The position numbers were made by a program, and so were the translations under genes. Shown here in pieces: positions 34,279-49,200 of a stretch of 64,000 nt of DNA. The stretch comes from Parus major (Eukaryota > Chordata > Aves > Passeriformes > Paridae), in the NCBI RefSeq assembly GCF_001522545.3, contig NC_031770.1:22774770-22838769 (forward strand), in the 5' to 3' direction. Within the stretch, counting starts at the first letter, position 1, and every line of letters starts with the position of its first letter. Under the pieces are notes generated by a model, which was not told the DNA's origin, ran no database searches, and was given only the letters and a program-made list of their open reading frames with translations.

Positions 34279-37200
34279 TAGACTTCAATTCCCATCCTAC
34301 CTATAAAAAGCTGTCTGTGTGAAGATGAAATGGTGAGATGAGATAACAGGATCTAGACTCTTCTCTACTGGTTAGAATCTCAACTTAAAAACGCGTGTGT
34401 TATATTTTACACAGGCTCTTTAGTTGTCACCTAAGCTGTCACTGTGACCCTCTGGCTTGTGCAGCAAGCCAAATTTCAGTCACAGAACTGAAGGATTTCT
34501 GGACATTTTTCTTTTTAAAACAAACAGAAAGCACCAAATGCAAGCAAGAGGGCTACAGCAACAAGAAAATCTCTTTGTAATAAATACCACATGTGATCAC
34601 AATTTACGAAGCAGACAATAAAGAGTAATTTAAAAAGAGAAATCCTTCTATTCTCTTTCATGTGGCTAAAGGCAGCATAATTTCTGGCTGTCTTTACTGG
34701 AGATTTATTCAAAGATTTAACACCCCCTTCTGTTTTTCTTTTCCTGGAAGCTCAGAGGAGGACACTTTATTAACTTGCTATTCTTTAGATTCACATCTGA
34801 CCTCTGATTTCTTTTAGCATGGAGATAGTTGGTAGGAGTTTTGAATTTTTTTGTTTAAAGAATACTTTTAAGACATTTCAGTAGTATGATGTTGTGCTTC
34901 CTGTGTTTTTTTTAGTTTTTTTTTTCTAGTGACTGGAGTTAATACCAGTATTTTTGATAAGTCCATGAATACTGAAAACACCTCAAATTCTGTATGTTGT
35001 GTTTTGATACTTTAAAGATAGGTTATCTATCACCTCTGCAGAAGAAGAACCTGTTTTGATTTGTTGCTCAAACAGTCTAAAGTGGTGACCTAATGTAAAA
35101 ACATTTGCTGTTGGCAGTGGAGGAAAGATTTCAACTTTATAGCAAGTTATTTCTTACACTTCCCTGTTTTGGGCTTCTGTCAGTCCCAGTTAAAATCAGG
35201 AGACTTCTGAAGTGGAACTGTAATTATGAAATGAACATGCATGTGCATTTTTTCCTGTGACTGTATCTGTAAGGTTCATCTCAACACGGTTTGATACAAG
35301 GAATTCCTCTTTGTCAAATGGAAACTTTTCTGGTTGGATCAGTGTTTCTGGATTTCAGTGCTGTGTGACCGGTTAATCTCCGTAGTATTTTTATGGTTTA
35401 TTTCCAGTCATGCCAAATACAATCCAAAGAGTTGTATGTTTTCTTCCTATAAAGGAGGTAGAGAATGTTCTGGTATAATTGGTACAGCATACAAGACACA
35501 TTAGAATTTATAGGGTAGAAGATTTAAATTTAGGTTTTTCAACATTTATTGACAAAGATGGGGGGGGTGTCTTATAATTTAAAAAAACCCAAAGTAAAGA
35601 TAAAATCCAGAACAAGTTCTTTCTTGTCACAATAGAAGTGGGATAAATATTAAGATAAGTATGTTCAGATTCATAGATATATGTAAATTCTGTGTGTGTT
35701 TTGTAAGGTTTTGTTGTGGTGCTATTAGGCACCTCTTGTTTCCTAATATCTGTATCTATTCTGCCTCAGTGATAAACAGCAACATGAGAAAAACTTTACT
35801 TTTCTATATTTGTAGGGTTTTCAGATGGTGTATTAAAATTATTTGTCTCAGAGTGAAGCCCTCAAGAAATGGTTAGATCTGTGGAGAGATTGGGAGTGGA
35901 TGGTGATGGGCTTTTAAAAGTCCTTCAGTTCTTTAACTATAATTTTTATAGAGCTGGAGCTTTAGTAGAATCTGAGCATTCATTTTCATGGATGATCAGT
36001 GTACAGATTTTCTGCCTGGAACAATGTTTATACCACATGAAGCACGATGCCTTTGCTAAAATATCTTTGAGTTATGCTTTATGAATTTATTATGAATTAT
36101 GCTTTATGAATTATTTTGTGGCAGTTTTTCTCTTCCCATTTTCAGTCCTCCAAAGCCTCTGAATTGAGACTCTGGCTTTTTCTTAGCCATTGCATAGTAA
36201 TTACTGGTATCCTTAAGGATTTGCCTCTCTCTTGTTTCACAGGTCTCCTTGTCTAGAATTTCTCTTTGAATTGAAAATGCGGAGATAACAAGGGCTTGAA
36301 AATGGGCTCCAATTCATAATGCTTTCCAGGCAAGGGAAAAATCATGGGACAGACCCCTAATCACGCATTTTTTGACATTATCTCCTTGTTGTGTATCTAG
36401 CCCTAAGTACAACCATTTCTGTGGGAACAGTTCAGGTCTTTAATTCATTCTTCCCCTTTTCAAGAGGAGGAGGGATATATTTTAAAGATATATTTTTGAA
36501 GACATGATAGTTTTGAAATTATTTTGCTTCAGAAACAAGTTGGTTTGTTGTTTTTTTTTAAGGTATCAGAATGCTTGAATTTTCCTTAATAGTTGTTGTT
36601 CATGACATGGAGAAGGAATCTTTCCCACTCCTTAATCTTTAGTTCACTCTTTCTGTCAGTGTGTCTCCCTAGATAGCTTCTGACTCCTTTGTCTTAGAAA
36701 GCTTTCTAACTGAAGTGGTCTTTGGATGTCTAGTTTTTAGCCAGCTTTGTTACTTGGCCCAGGAGCCTTGTGTTGTTGACTCAACACTTATGAGGAAGAT
36801 ACTTAACTGCGATTACCCTGATGCATTCTTGATAATTCAGCACAGAGCCTGTACCTATAAGGTACTGTACTAGTTCAGTCATAGATGAAATGGTTATAGA
36901 TCTCCAGACTGGGCAAGAAACTATTTGCTTTGCATATCTAGTAATTTTATTTCGTTGACTAGTTTGCTCCAGAATAATTTGCACCCCTACTATGTGTTGT
37001 TGCTATTAAATTGGTGACAGAAAATCTGTGTGTGACAGTGCTTTTGTCCCCAGCCTTGTGCTGGATGTTTGTAACTGGACTATCTGAGTTTCAAATTGCC
37101 TTTACATGTATAGGAATCTACTCAGTATTTGTTTATTTCTGCTTTTGGCCCAGCAAGTCTGTTAGAACCAAGGGAAGGATTTAGATTTTTCTCCAGTCCT

Positions 37201-40200
37201 AAAGTACTCTGAATTGTTTGTGTAATTACAGTCAGAAAGCAAGTAACACAATAAGGAGTGTGGAGAAAATCAGCTCAGCTATATATGACTTTAAATAGAT
37301 TTAAAAAAAAAAACCAGCCAAAAAACTGGTTGGTACAGCTCAGTCCTGAATTGAGAACGTGAAGAAATTAACTGACTAAGCCTTCAGTGGGGCATGGCAG
37401 AAATAAGCTCTTGGAGAACAGAGACAGACATTTTATCCACAAAAAATTTCCCAAGTATATCCCAGTTAATCTTTATACCTGAGGAGTTTTGGGGCTGCTG
37501 TGGCCCCCCATGCTGCTTTCACACATAGGTAACTTCATTAATTTTGCCAGGGTGAGGTTAGGAAATTCTCAAAGCACAGACCAGGTTGATAATCAGTCTT
37601 TCATAAGGGCTCCAAGATTAGTGGTGTCCAGGGCATAAAAACACTCTGAGAAAAATCTTTGACAAAATATCCATGTCTTTCTCCCCCTTATGCTACAATT
37701 AAGAAAAATGGGTCTTTTATGTCCAGTGGAGAAACTTTGTCACAGCTCTCCATGCCTTTGACACCTTGACGCTGGATTATGTTATCGCCGTGCTCTCCAT
37801 ATGGAGCTGTGTGCCGAGATCTGTGGAAACTGGAGCTGGTGCACAGTGTGGAGCTCCATGCCAGGAACACTTGAGATCAGTCTTGCTTGTTGTTAATAAG
37901 TTCCTGGGAAGAATTAAAGGTGTTAGTTGGAACCTATAAAGCCTGAAATGGTTACCCAGGAGGCTGATTCCCTTCCTGCAGCACAGCATTCGTATCTGGA
38001 GTCAGCCAGAGACGCCCGGCCTTGGCTTTGGAATTCACTTCCCACATCCACCCTCCTGTGCTGGGGTCTGTCCAAACTTAGTGTGTGCTGCAAGCTCAGC
38101 CTGTCGTGCCTGATGACCTGGTAGGAGATGGTGTGAGGTACTGGGAATTTGCTTTCTCCTTGTGGTGGTGTGTAATTTTATCTGCTGGTGAGTACTTTGT
38201 TTTGGATTTTTTTTTTTCCTTTCTCTTTGTGCTAGAAAAAACAGTGTACTGCTTTTTGAAATTAAACCATAGCTACAGTTTATACATGCAAACAAATGGC
38301 TGGAACGAAGGCATTGCCAAATGCCTTTCAATTAATTGCATTTCTGGTTCCATCAAAATCAGTGGGCATATGCAACCTACACCTGGTATGGTAGGATTTA
38401 TTCCCCTGAGCAAAACATTTGTGGTCAGATATGAATCTATAAAGAAATTCTCGGTCAAGATGCATGAGATGAGGAAACCCTGATGATAGGGCTTCTCTTT
38501 AAGACTGAGAGCAGTGATGAGCCATTATGTAGCAGCATTTTCAGCTGGAGAATGCAAAGCAAAGACAAGCAACAATATAAGGAGAGGCAAAATCCATGTT
38601 GGTGTTTGTTATGTGATCTGCTTTACTCTCAGCTTGTTAAACGAGGTGCAGAAGAGGGGAAGCTGCAAGGGGGTGGGATGTGTTTGGTTTCTGATGAAGA
38701 GAGGGAGGATGTGCAGTTTCAGCTCTGCAGTACAGAAAACACAAAGTGCAAGCTTAGCTGACTCTTCCTCAGTGCAGATTCTAGGAGGTGCCATGATAAG
38801 GTCTCAGAGAGCACATTAAGGAAATTAAAATAGGAAACCAAACCTGGGATATTTAGGTATCTGCGTAAATTTGCATGGCTGTGCTGTGCCCTTTGAGAAA
38901 GTGCCTGTAACAAGATTTTTGTGTCTGTAATAATGTAGTTCACGGTCAGGAAGAAATGACAATTTGTTTTGTTTAGCAGTATAAATAATATTGCAAATAA
39001 TAACATATGCTAATAATATATAACAGTTTTAAGTGGAGAATCCAATGACTTAATGAGAGACAGATTTGTTGCTTCTCCATTTCACCAGGAACTGTCAGGA
39101 GAGGGAGGATAAAGTGTTAGAATGCAGAGAGTATATATAAATCCAGAGGCTGGAGTGTTTTATTCACCAGTGGCTCATCCCTAATATCGTTTGGCTATAG
39201 ACCAAAGTTCCAATCTGACAAGACAGGATGTAAAACTTTGGGTAATCCATCCACCAAACAGCACAGGCCAGGTTTTTCTGGTTTTGTGTGTGTAAATAGC
39301 TTGTCCCTGGATTTATATTCCCATTTGTTTAGACAGATCCCAAATTTAGGTGTAACACTATGTGACTATCCACAGGTGAGAGGTACTGTATCCCCAGTGA
39401 GCCCCGTGGGTGTCCCACCCACAGACTTGTGAAAGCACCAGGTCCCAGTGCAGCTCATTCCTTCATAAAAAGAAATATTTCAGCTGCTTGATCAGCCCAA
39501 ACGTCACCTTTTTCTGCTTTCAGCCTCCCAGCTATGGGGATATAGCTCTTTCAGGCAACCTGGAAACCTGCCTCTCCTTCTTAAAGCCCCTAAATATTTG
39601 CACAGTGAACAAGCCCCTCAAGTCTGTCATGGCAAGAGGCTTCTCTTCAGAGGTTGAGCCATCAACTACATGTAGTTGTGATTTTTCCAAACTGTTCATT
39701 CATTGCCAGTAAAGAACTTTTTTTTTTTTTTTTTTTCCTCTAGGAAAATACCATGTCCCAGCTCTAGTAAGATTATTTGTAAGGCTGATTGACATATGAT
39801 GGGACAAAGCTAGACTGACAGTGAGTGTTTCATTGATGTGAAATTTTACACCGTATCTGGACATAGTATATACTTGGTTTATGATCCAGCTGGGCATGCT
39901 TGTTAGTTATTGTTGAGGTCAATCAAAGTGTAATTGTAACATAGGGAAAGACGGTCCCAGGGCTACAAAGGTTTGCTTCCAACAGCTGCTATTCATTATT
40001 CATTAAACTCTACCTTCTGTTTTTGAAATTAATAACCCTTGGCTTTCTGACAAGGTATCAGACGTGCAGAATATAGACTTAAAAATCAAAGATGCACTGG
40101 TTTCATCCCCAAATGAGAGAGCACAAAGCACTTTAGCTAGCACTAGTAGTTGGCAGCAGAACATAGGGTTTCTGTTTGTGGAAAACCAGATGTGAGTTAA

Positions 40201-43200
40201 TTAACCTGAAATTTTCGGGCACTCTACACTGCATGTGAGAGAACTGACTGGTGTATAATAAACCCCAAACTTATGGAAGTCAGGGGGAACACTCGAAACT
40301 TCAGTTAAATAAAATTTCATAAAAAATTAGGGCAAAGTATATCACAAGTCTGCAGTGAGTGGAATATAAGATGGAACGGAGTTCATTCAAACTGGGACTT
40401 GCACCTCCTTTAAGGCAGTGATTTTCCAACATCCATTCACCAGTTTATTTGAAGTGTAGGCCAAGCTTTAGCTCAGGATGACAGTGAAAGCAGGCTCATG
40501 ATGTTTCTGTCCTGTGAATGCTGTCTGACTGAGATGGCACATCTCAGGAGAACTTTGGAGGATGACTGGGGACAGGATCATTCCCAGGCAGGTCCAGGAA
40601 CATTTTTCACATTTTATCATTTGTCATCACAAAGGGGTAATACACTGTGGCAAAAAATATGTACAAGACATTGTTCTGAGCCTGAGTGTCTCAGTGCAGG
40701 CCATCTGTGGGAAATATGATTAACTATGGTGCATGATCACAAGTCCAGTAGCTATGGTAGTTTATCATAAGGTTAATTAAAATTGGTCTAAGAGTGTTAA
40801 CACTGCCATCTTCCTACTCTCTGAATCAGGTCTTTGATGTCCTTTCTTTTCCTGTGTAAATTCCACTACTTACTCATGTGGGGTGCTTTAAACCATCACT
40901 AAATGTTACATTTATGACATGTTTCTAAGCAAACATTGGGATATCCATTGCACATGAGCATGTTTCCTCAGCTCTTCTGGCCTTGTTGGGCAGCTTATCC
41001 ATTGTTCTCCCTAAGTCTGACCTTTCATGTCTAGTTACTTTAAAGACACTAGAAAACCAGCTATCTACTCAATTTCCTTGTAGCTTGGGGGTAAGGTTAA
41101 AATACCATGTAGCTACTGTGTGTTTGACATTATACAGCAACAACTGATAAGCAAATATTTTCTTTTTAAATACACCATACATTTTGCAAGAGTACATAAT
41201 GAGTACTCTCATTCTTACTCTTTGTCCTGGAGAAGGCCTAATATTAAATATAAAAAGTTGCCACTGATGTTTGCCTTACTAAACCTGCTCACATCAATTG
41301 GTTCTGCCTACCCCATATTTCAAAGAGAAGTGATGGGGAAAGGTCATATAGATTACCCTTCTCTTCACTTCTCAGCTTAAGGGTGTCCTGTTTGTAATTA
41401 AGGAACAATTTCTTTTAGGGTGGTAGTCAAGAAATTTTTCTTTTGCTTCCCTCTTTCTCATTTTTTCACATAATGTTTGGAAAGGCATGTGAAAGCCAGA
41501 TAACACAGTTGGAAGATTTGTCATTCCAGAGGTAATTTGTTTTTTTTTTAAAAAATAAATCTGAAACAGCTTCTGGGTATTCGTATTCAAATTCAAGTCC
41601 CTAGACTATCAGCAGTGAGTTTGGAGGTGACAGGCTGATGGCAAAGGTTTGGATTGCAGGGCCATCTGGCATTGTTATGAGAAAAGTTCTTGAATGCTCA
41701 AAAGAAACCAAAACCACATTGCTCAGTAGGTGCTGACTCCAGTGAAATTGAACCATCCTAGTGCAGGTTTGCTGTCTGACTTGTTGGAGAGACTGTGGGA
41801 AAATCAGCTATTTCTATTCTGATGAAGTGGCTGTGGCTGAGAATTGTGATTTTACAGGAAAAAATGTGAAATGGAATGTTTGGCATGTTGAAGCAAAATG
41901 TTTTAAAATTGTAACTTTTTTTTTAACTTCCTGCAAGATTCATGCAAGATGTACCTTTTCAGAAGGCCAGAAAGAGATAATGAATATTTTTTTACTTCAG
42001 TCTTGTCTTACAGAGAGACCGAAGATAAAATCTGTTTACTGTCACAGAATGGTTTGAGAGTGAGCAATACAGAGAAATATTATTCTGGAGAATATGGAGA
42101 GTTTTACTGAGGTTGATTTCCTGAAGTCTGACTTTTAGATTTCTGTGAAACTTGATTTGTTTGCCTGCTTTTCTTAAAGTGCATGTGCTGTGTTTGCTCA
42201 TAGGCCTCACTGCTTGGATGAAACCAAAGGGATTAGAGGTGGGATATAAGGGTTTTTCCTTCTAGGTCAGATTGGATTTAGCAGTGACTGAAAATGACAG
42301 CAGTTGTTCAGTATTTTGGATCAAATGTACAGTGGCCAGATTCACAGCAGGCTGGGTCATCTGAGGTCATAGTGCAGCAAAAGTTGAGAAAACGTAGCCC
42401 CAGCTGAAGCAGGGCATTTTCAGCCTGGTAAGCAGGGCAGAACAGCACCTGCTATTCCCACACAAGGTTTTATTCCCTTCCTTTTTGAGGCTGAACACTT
42501 TATTCCTAGATGGCACATGTAATGCATTTATAGGCTAGGAAAGCATGCATCAGGCCAGGCATAAACCTGATACATTTTTTTTAGTTCTACCCTTTCCTTT
42601 GCTCATCAGAGAAAGGAATAGGAATGGAAAAAAGGAACTGGTTTCTGCTTAGGCACCGAGGATGTGCTTGCACTATGGTGAAAGGCAGATGCTGTTTCTC
42701 TGCATCTCCTTGGACCCAACTTGGGTTATTTGTGTCATGCCTATGGAAGAAGGGTCAAGTCGGAATGCACTGGGTGAGAGCAAACAGCCCAAAATCAAAA
42801 GAATGGGGATTTAAATTTTGTTACCTGCCTTCTACATACCAAGCCAAGTGTGTCTACCATGCTTGTTGCTGTGGTATCTAGGAACTACAATTCATTTATG
42901 GTTTGCAATAGTGGAGCCCTGGTTCAAGGCCTCGGTTTTGTATGGGTGAAGCAGTTCAGCCATGCAAAAATTAGACTTCTAAGGTTTATAAATTTGGCAA
43001 AGTGTGGGATCCTCTCTGTAATCAAGATCTTTCTGCCAGTGGACAGTGAGTTCCAGTGACTTTGCAGCTGCAGACATGCTGAGCTGAGTTGGAAGATTAT
43101 TTCATGTTGCAGGCAGAAAAGATGTAAATCTTCATTCTTTCTGTGATAAATTGTGTGTTAATGGAAATAGACTTTGCTTTGATATGAAACCAAGTTAAAA

Positions 43201-46200
43201 GAAGAATTCTTCTGATGAGACAAATCCAGAGATAGTGAAAACAGCAAATAAGGATAGAGGAATAATTATGGATTCTGAAGAGGAATTTTTGTGTGGACAA
43301 TGTCATGTTCTGTGCAGCCATACTCAAATATTTTTAACATTTGAGTTTAAGATTTAAAGGGCACATGCACTACTACTACTAGTACAGATAATTACTGAAA
43401 AATTTTCTGCTGAGTTTTGGGCACAAGATGTATTTTGCTATGAGCACACCTCTGTTCCCATAAAACACAACCTCTGTATATATGAATGGTCTTGCCTTAT
43501 TCTGCAAAAGGGGTCTACAAATGAATAACTAAATGGGGGAAGGGACAGTTCACCCAAAATGCTGTCTGGAGGGTTTGCTTTGAAGCTCTGCCATATCTCA
43601 TGTGCAGTGTGTCAGGAAATGAGCCCTCAAATTGGTTGATAGGTATGTCCTTGGTTTGACTCACTGCTGCATTATTCCAGTTTTATATTGCTATATCACC
43701 GTGGGAGTGACCTCTGAGCTTTTTATCTCTCTGTCTCATCAAGGCATTTATTAAGCATACAGTCACCTCATAAACTGAGTGCCTTTCAATCCTGGGCATA
43801 AGACTGGCAACACTAACAGGGGCTGAGTGTGTGTTGCTACTGTATATCCTCTCCATCTTCAGGACCAAATCATTCAGAGTTTGGTGGAATACAGAAAATC
43901 TGATACTGGCAAATTGGCCACATATGTCCTAGCACAAAGGATGCTGAAATTACTGGGGACGTACTACAGACTGAAGGGTCACCTTCAATAACAATTATTC
44001 CCTTTTTACAGGTCACCTTCTGCCAACATCAGGCTGCACATCGTGGTGTTGCTTTCGTTTCTCCCACTGACACTGAATGTTTTAAGGAAGGAAACAACTC
44101 TGGCTTTGTCTATTGTTCTGTCAGATGCTGAACATCAGACTGGTACTTGAATTATCAGTTGCATGTGGATTATGTTACCTGTCTGTGTTGTGATCCATTT
44201 CTGTTTTCCATATGATACAGTTGGTGTAGGGCTTTTTATCATATAAAAACTATAACCTGGAAGAACCAATGTTAATTTCCTCTGGAGCCTTATGAAAAGT
44301 ATCAAGGGTGCGCCTGACTTGTGGTGACAGAGCTTTTCAGCATACCCTGAGAAAGAACTGCTTCCGGGCACACATGGCAGCCAGATATGGCTTACATGCA
44401 CAATTGCAGACAGAGAGCATCAGTTCATTAACTTCCCATCTATGGATGTGCTAACCAAATACTTTAATTGCACTTTTCATGTAACATCACATGTCTGGGG
44501 TCAGGCACTGGTTGCACCCAGCTGCAGATCAGGCTGAGGTTCCATACAACCACAAGCAGTAGTGATAAGGTGAAAGCCTAATACCTTTAGTCTTATGAAC
44601 CCTCTGCCTCAGATATTACATCAGGCATTCATGAAAGGACAGACAGAATAAATTAGTCAATGTAAAATATATCTGAAAGCCTGAGATAATCCTATAATTC
44701 CCAGTATTATCCCTAATAATATGACTGTAGAACCAGTGATGAAATGGAGCAAAGAGGTCTTTGCATGTCAGGGTTCAGATAAGATCTTCTGTGGATTCTT
44801 TCCTGTAAGATCTAACCAAAGTTGAAAGTAATTTGAAAAGAACTCTTTAAAGTAGTCTTTACTCTGAAGGGATTAGGAGCCCACAGATGAATATGATGTT
44901 CCTCAATCTCCCTGGAAAAAAAAAAAAAAGGCTTTGCTGGGACAGACTCAAATCACTGCAAAGAAATCATTACAATTCAGAGTTCAATTCCCAGGCACAA
45001 TGCAGCACATATTTGGTGTGATTAAGGGATGGTAAAAGGGGACTTTAAATGGACCCTACATGGGAGGCTGATTATGAAAAAGCTTTGGGAAGGGTCCTGT
45101 ATCTGGGCTAGGTTTCTGGGAGGAGAGCAGCTTTCAGGAGTTACCTGTATCTTGCTCCCCGAGTTGCAGCAGAGGTGGTGAAGATGTGCTGTGGCTCCCA
45201 GAGAAGGGATCCCAGCTTGGTCCTGGAGTGTGCAGTGTGGCCTGGGGAGCCACCTGCTTGTGGCTCCTGTGTCCTCTAGCCAATGTGGTGGCCTCTGCAG
45301 TGGTGGCCTCTTGATAACTGCATTATTGTTTTTATTTTTGTGTTGGGCCAGGTCCCACCAGTAGGATCTGATGGATGAAAGGGGACTGAAGGAAGTGGTT
45401 GATGTGCAGGCTCAGCTGATGTTCAGCTGGTCCTGTGCTCACAGCTGTGTGTTGCCTGTGGTCCTCTTGTTCTTGGAATGTTGGGATGGCTGTAACAGAG
45501 AGGCCAGCAGCTAGGACAAGAACATCAGATGGACAGGTCACCAAAAATGTGGTGGTGCATGTCCTGAAACCAAGAAGAACTTGTGTTTTCTTTATGCAGA
45601 GAGAACTGATTCCAAGGCATCTGCTTATAAATTAGTGGTGCTGGTGATGTTTGGATCTTAGTACCATAAAGTCCTCCTTGAAACCACTCCCTCTTTATTC
45701 TTCCCAGAGGATCCCAGGAGAAAGGGTGAGCAAGACTTTCTGGTTCCTGCTGGAGAAGACTATGAATGCAGGAGGACTTTCTATGATTTTCCCTGGAAAG
45801 GAACTGTGGTTGTGTGACATAAAGGAATTGTGGACATATGGTCTTCTAATTTGGAAAAATCTTATATTTTCCACGGTGCTTGCCATAAGTCAGGGAGATT
45901 TTGGGCTCACAGGAAAGATGGGTGGGTGGAAAACGTTTTTTTTTTTTCTTTCTCTTTTGGCTTGGTTTATTGTTGCTTTTTTTTTCCCATTTGGGCTCTG
46001 ACACACACTGTTACACTTTAAGATTTTACCACTAAAACCTTGGGAAGAAAGGAACCTTCTTCCCCATTGCAAAGCTGGTATTGTTTGGGATACCCTGCTG
46101 GGCTTCTGAAGAGAAGTGATGACAGACACCCTGTGACAGACGTAAAAACCAGCTCTGGAATCTGAACAGCAAATCCAGCGTGTGAGCAAAAGCTTCTCTG

Positions 46201-49200
46201 GCTTGTGTGTGTCTTCATCATCGCCTGCCAGTTTCAAACCAGGCTGTGTCAGTGGAGAACTGTAAATGCTTGGGAGAACTGGGCTGCTCTGAAGAACCAA
46301 AATGGGGAACATAACTTACAGCCTCTGCAGTTGTAAGGAGAAAGTTTGTGGAGAAACAATGATTGCAACACAGGGATGTGGAGATCTGAGCTGTAAAAGC
46401 CTGTAAGGCAGATAAGCCACTGGGGATTCGCTTTTAACCGTGCTGGGAAGATTTCTAGTCCTCAGTACGGATGTGAGGCATCCAAGCTCAGTGAGAAAGA
46501 GCTGAGCTCCTCAGACAATTATAATTAGGTCATTAAAGTTAAATGCCAGACTGTATCTTTATATTGCAGTAATAAAAGGATAGTGAGAACCTCCAGTAAA
46601 AGTGTCAGATGATGTGCTATTCCCAACCTGTGATTCCTATGGATTATGGGTGAAGTCACAGCCAACACACAGCTTACTTCCCACGTGAACAGATCTAGTT
46701 TCACAATCACCACTGTGAAACAGACACATGATTCTCTGACAGGCAAGCTCTAGTCCAGTTTAGTTTGACAGCAGAGACTGATTCCTGTATGGAATAATTT
46801 CCAGTGCTGTGCGGTCTGAGGGTGCCATGTGCTGACCTCACCCCACTGAGATCAAAAGGATGGAGACGAATGAGTAGCTGCACTCTTGGCAGCAGAAAAG
46901 GGGGAGAAACAGCATAGACCTAACGTGGTTAACCAGGCTTGGTTAGCCAAGGGCTGTCTGGGGTATAGAGACAGCCTCAGGGTGGCAATAACAGCTTTCA
47001 CTCCCTGTAGCAAATATAGTTGTGTCTGCTGGACATACCCATCCTGAGGGAAAAGGAACCCTAGGCTAGAACACCTCTTCAGATTGAGCAGCAAAATCAG
47101 TCACTTGGCACACCTGAAATTGCTTGTTGAAATCTTTTTTTCCTGTTTCTCTATCTTGATAATCATATCCTTGCATACTTAAAAGTTTTACAGGGGTTAA
47201 CTCATTGGGACTACCTTGGGGATAGAAATATTTGGAAGCACTGGAATTCCTGTTTCCCCAAGTGTGAGTGGATGTTATCTGTTCATGTCCAACTGTGTCT
47301 TTGATATCTTCAGATGGAAGGTGATGGTGACGCCCCATCCCCTTCATGCCAGCCATATATCACCCTTCTGGCACCACAACTCCTCTGACATCTGACCTGA
47401 GCACTATCAGTTGCAGCACATTCAGTTGCCTACAAAAGCCAGCTTTTTGCTGTGGGGAATACAATTTCCTGTAGCTCCTGGCAGACCTGAGGGGCCAGAA
47501 AAATCACTGTGCAGCATTCTCCCCTTGATTGAGACTGTCCAAATGCCTTTCTTTCACTGCAGAAGAAGCCCTCTCTACCTGTACATAGCTTGCACTATGG
47601 GACTGCTCAGCCTTGCAGAGGGGGCAGGATGGACAGCACTGCATGAATGAACAATTATTCAGACTCTCACTTCATTATTCCATATATTTTGCCAGCTCTT
47701 TAGGGTCCTATATGTTTCCAAAGCATCCTTTACTTATAAAGCTCTCTCTTTTTGTGGACTTCTTATGGTCCTGATTGTGAAGTTACCTGAGACTTTCATA
47801 TCAATGAATTAATTTTTACTCTGCCCCTGTGAGGGGTGAAAATGGCCCAAACAAGTGGTAGATGGGATTTTAGACTGCAGCAGGGATCTTGAGCGTCTCC
47901 AATAATTTCAGCTAGTTTTGTGAGAGATTAGCACTGTAAATAAATCCAGTTTAGACTCTTACCTCCAGGTGAGACTCCCAGAACTGCTGACGTGTGTGGG
48001 GAGCTGGCACTCCCTGAAGCTGCCCAGAACCACCTGAAAGCATTGCCCTTTGCAAGAGTAAACTTGAATTGCTGAAAACAGCACTCGTGTGGGAGCCATG
48101 AAAGTGGCTCTCCCTGTACTCACTCTTCACCTAGTGGTCTTCCCAGAAAAAAGGCAGAATGAGGAAAAAAGCAACAGAGGTGTAAATAGTTGTGAATGGT
48201 AAATAGGTAGCTGATCTCTGTGGGTTTTGTTTGCTTGTCTAAATCCCCCCCAGCAGTGTTGATGTTCAACAGAGATTCTATTCTGTCCCACTGATAACAG
48301 TACAAGTAATTTTTTCCCCCCAGTACTTTCAGCTACTACAAACCTACTGGCCAAATCCAAATAGTTTTGTGCACCAAAAAACTCAGAGTGCTCCGGTTGA
48401 GAGCCTTAATGTTCCAACTTTATTTCTAACAATTGTACGTTTTATTGTGATTCCTGGGAAGCTTTACACAAAGCCCTTCTCCCTAAGCACTTGAGTGTAA
48501 GACTGGCCTGTGATCAGTCAGTAGGTCTGAACTGCTGGAGCCAAGCACAAGCCTGACTCCTGTGAGACAATGTGCTCTATGACAAAAGATGCTACAGTCT
48601 TTATGAAAGCTTGGGGGGGACTTCCTAAGAGCACCAAACTGGGAGCAAAGCCAGTACAGGAGATTCCATCAATAGCTGTAGCTGAAAATTTCCTTTTGCC
48701 AACGGGCTTCCCAGTTAAATAGAAACAGAGGAGGGCTTTTGACTCCTGACTGAGGGTTAGTGGCATAGGAGAGAAGGATATTTCTTTCAATATGATCCTG
48801 ACAGTAAAATCTACTAAGGCCCACTTGGAAAGGCTCACAAAATGACCTCTGCCAGTTGATACCACCTAGACCACTAAACTTTTTCCCCCTACATTTTAAA
48901 ATTAAATATTCACAGTATTTTTTTTTTCTTTCTGAAGATTGTAGAATTATTTTGATTTTGTTCATACTGAAGAATAGAAAGACATCAGGAAAAACTTTGC
49001 TTTTTTTTTCCGAACTCCCATTATTTAATACAGTTTTGTCCATTTGAGAACAACACTTTCTCCAAGGTCTAGTAATTGAGTTCTGACTTTAAGTTATATT
49101 TCATCTGATGTTGGGAAGGAGTGTGCTCCTCTGTGAGTTAGAGCTCATAAAGAAGAAAGACCAAGCTTTTCTTGCTGACAGAGTACTTTGGAAATTTAAG

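Noticed and set aside
45890..46312. 140-codon - strand frame
   Set aside because: The longest frame in the distal half, but it has a Lys-rich run from a T tract, no domain and no splice context; consistent with chance.
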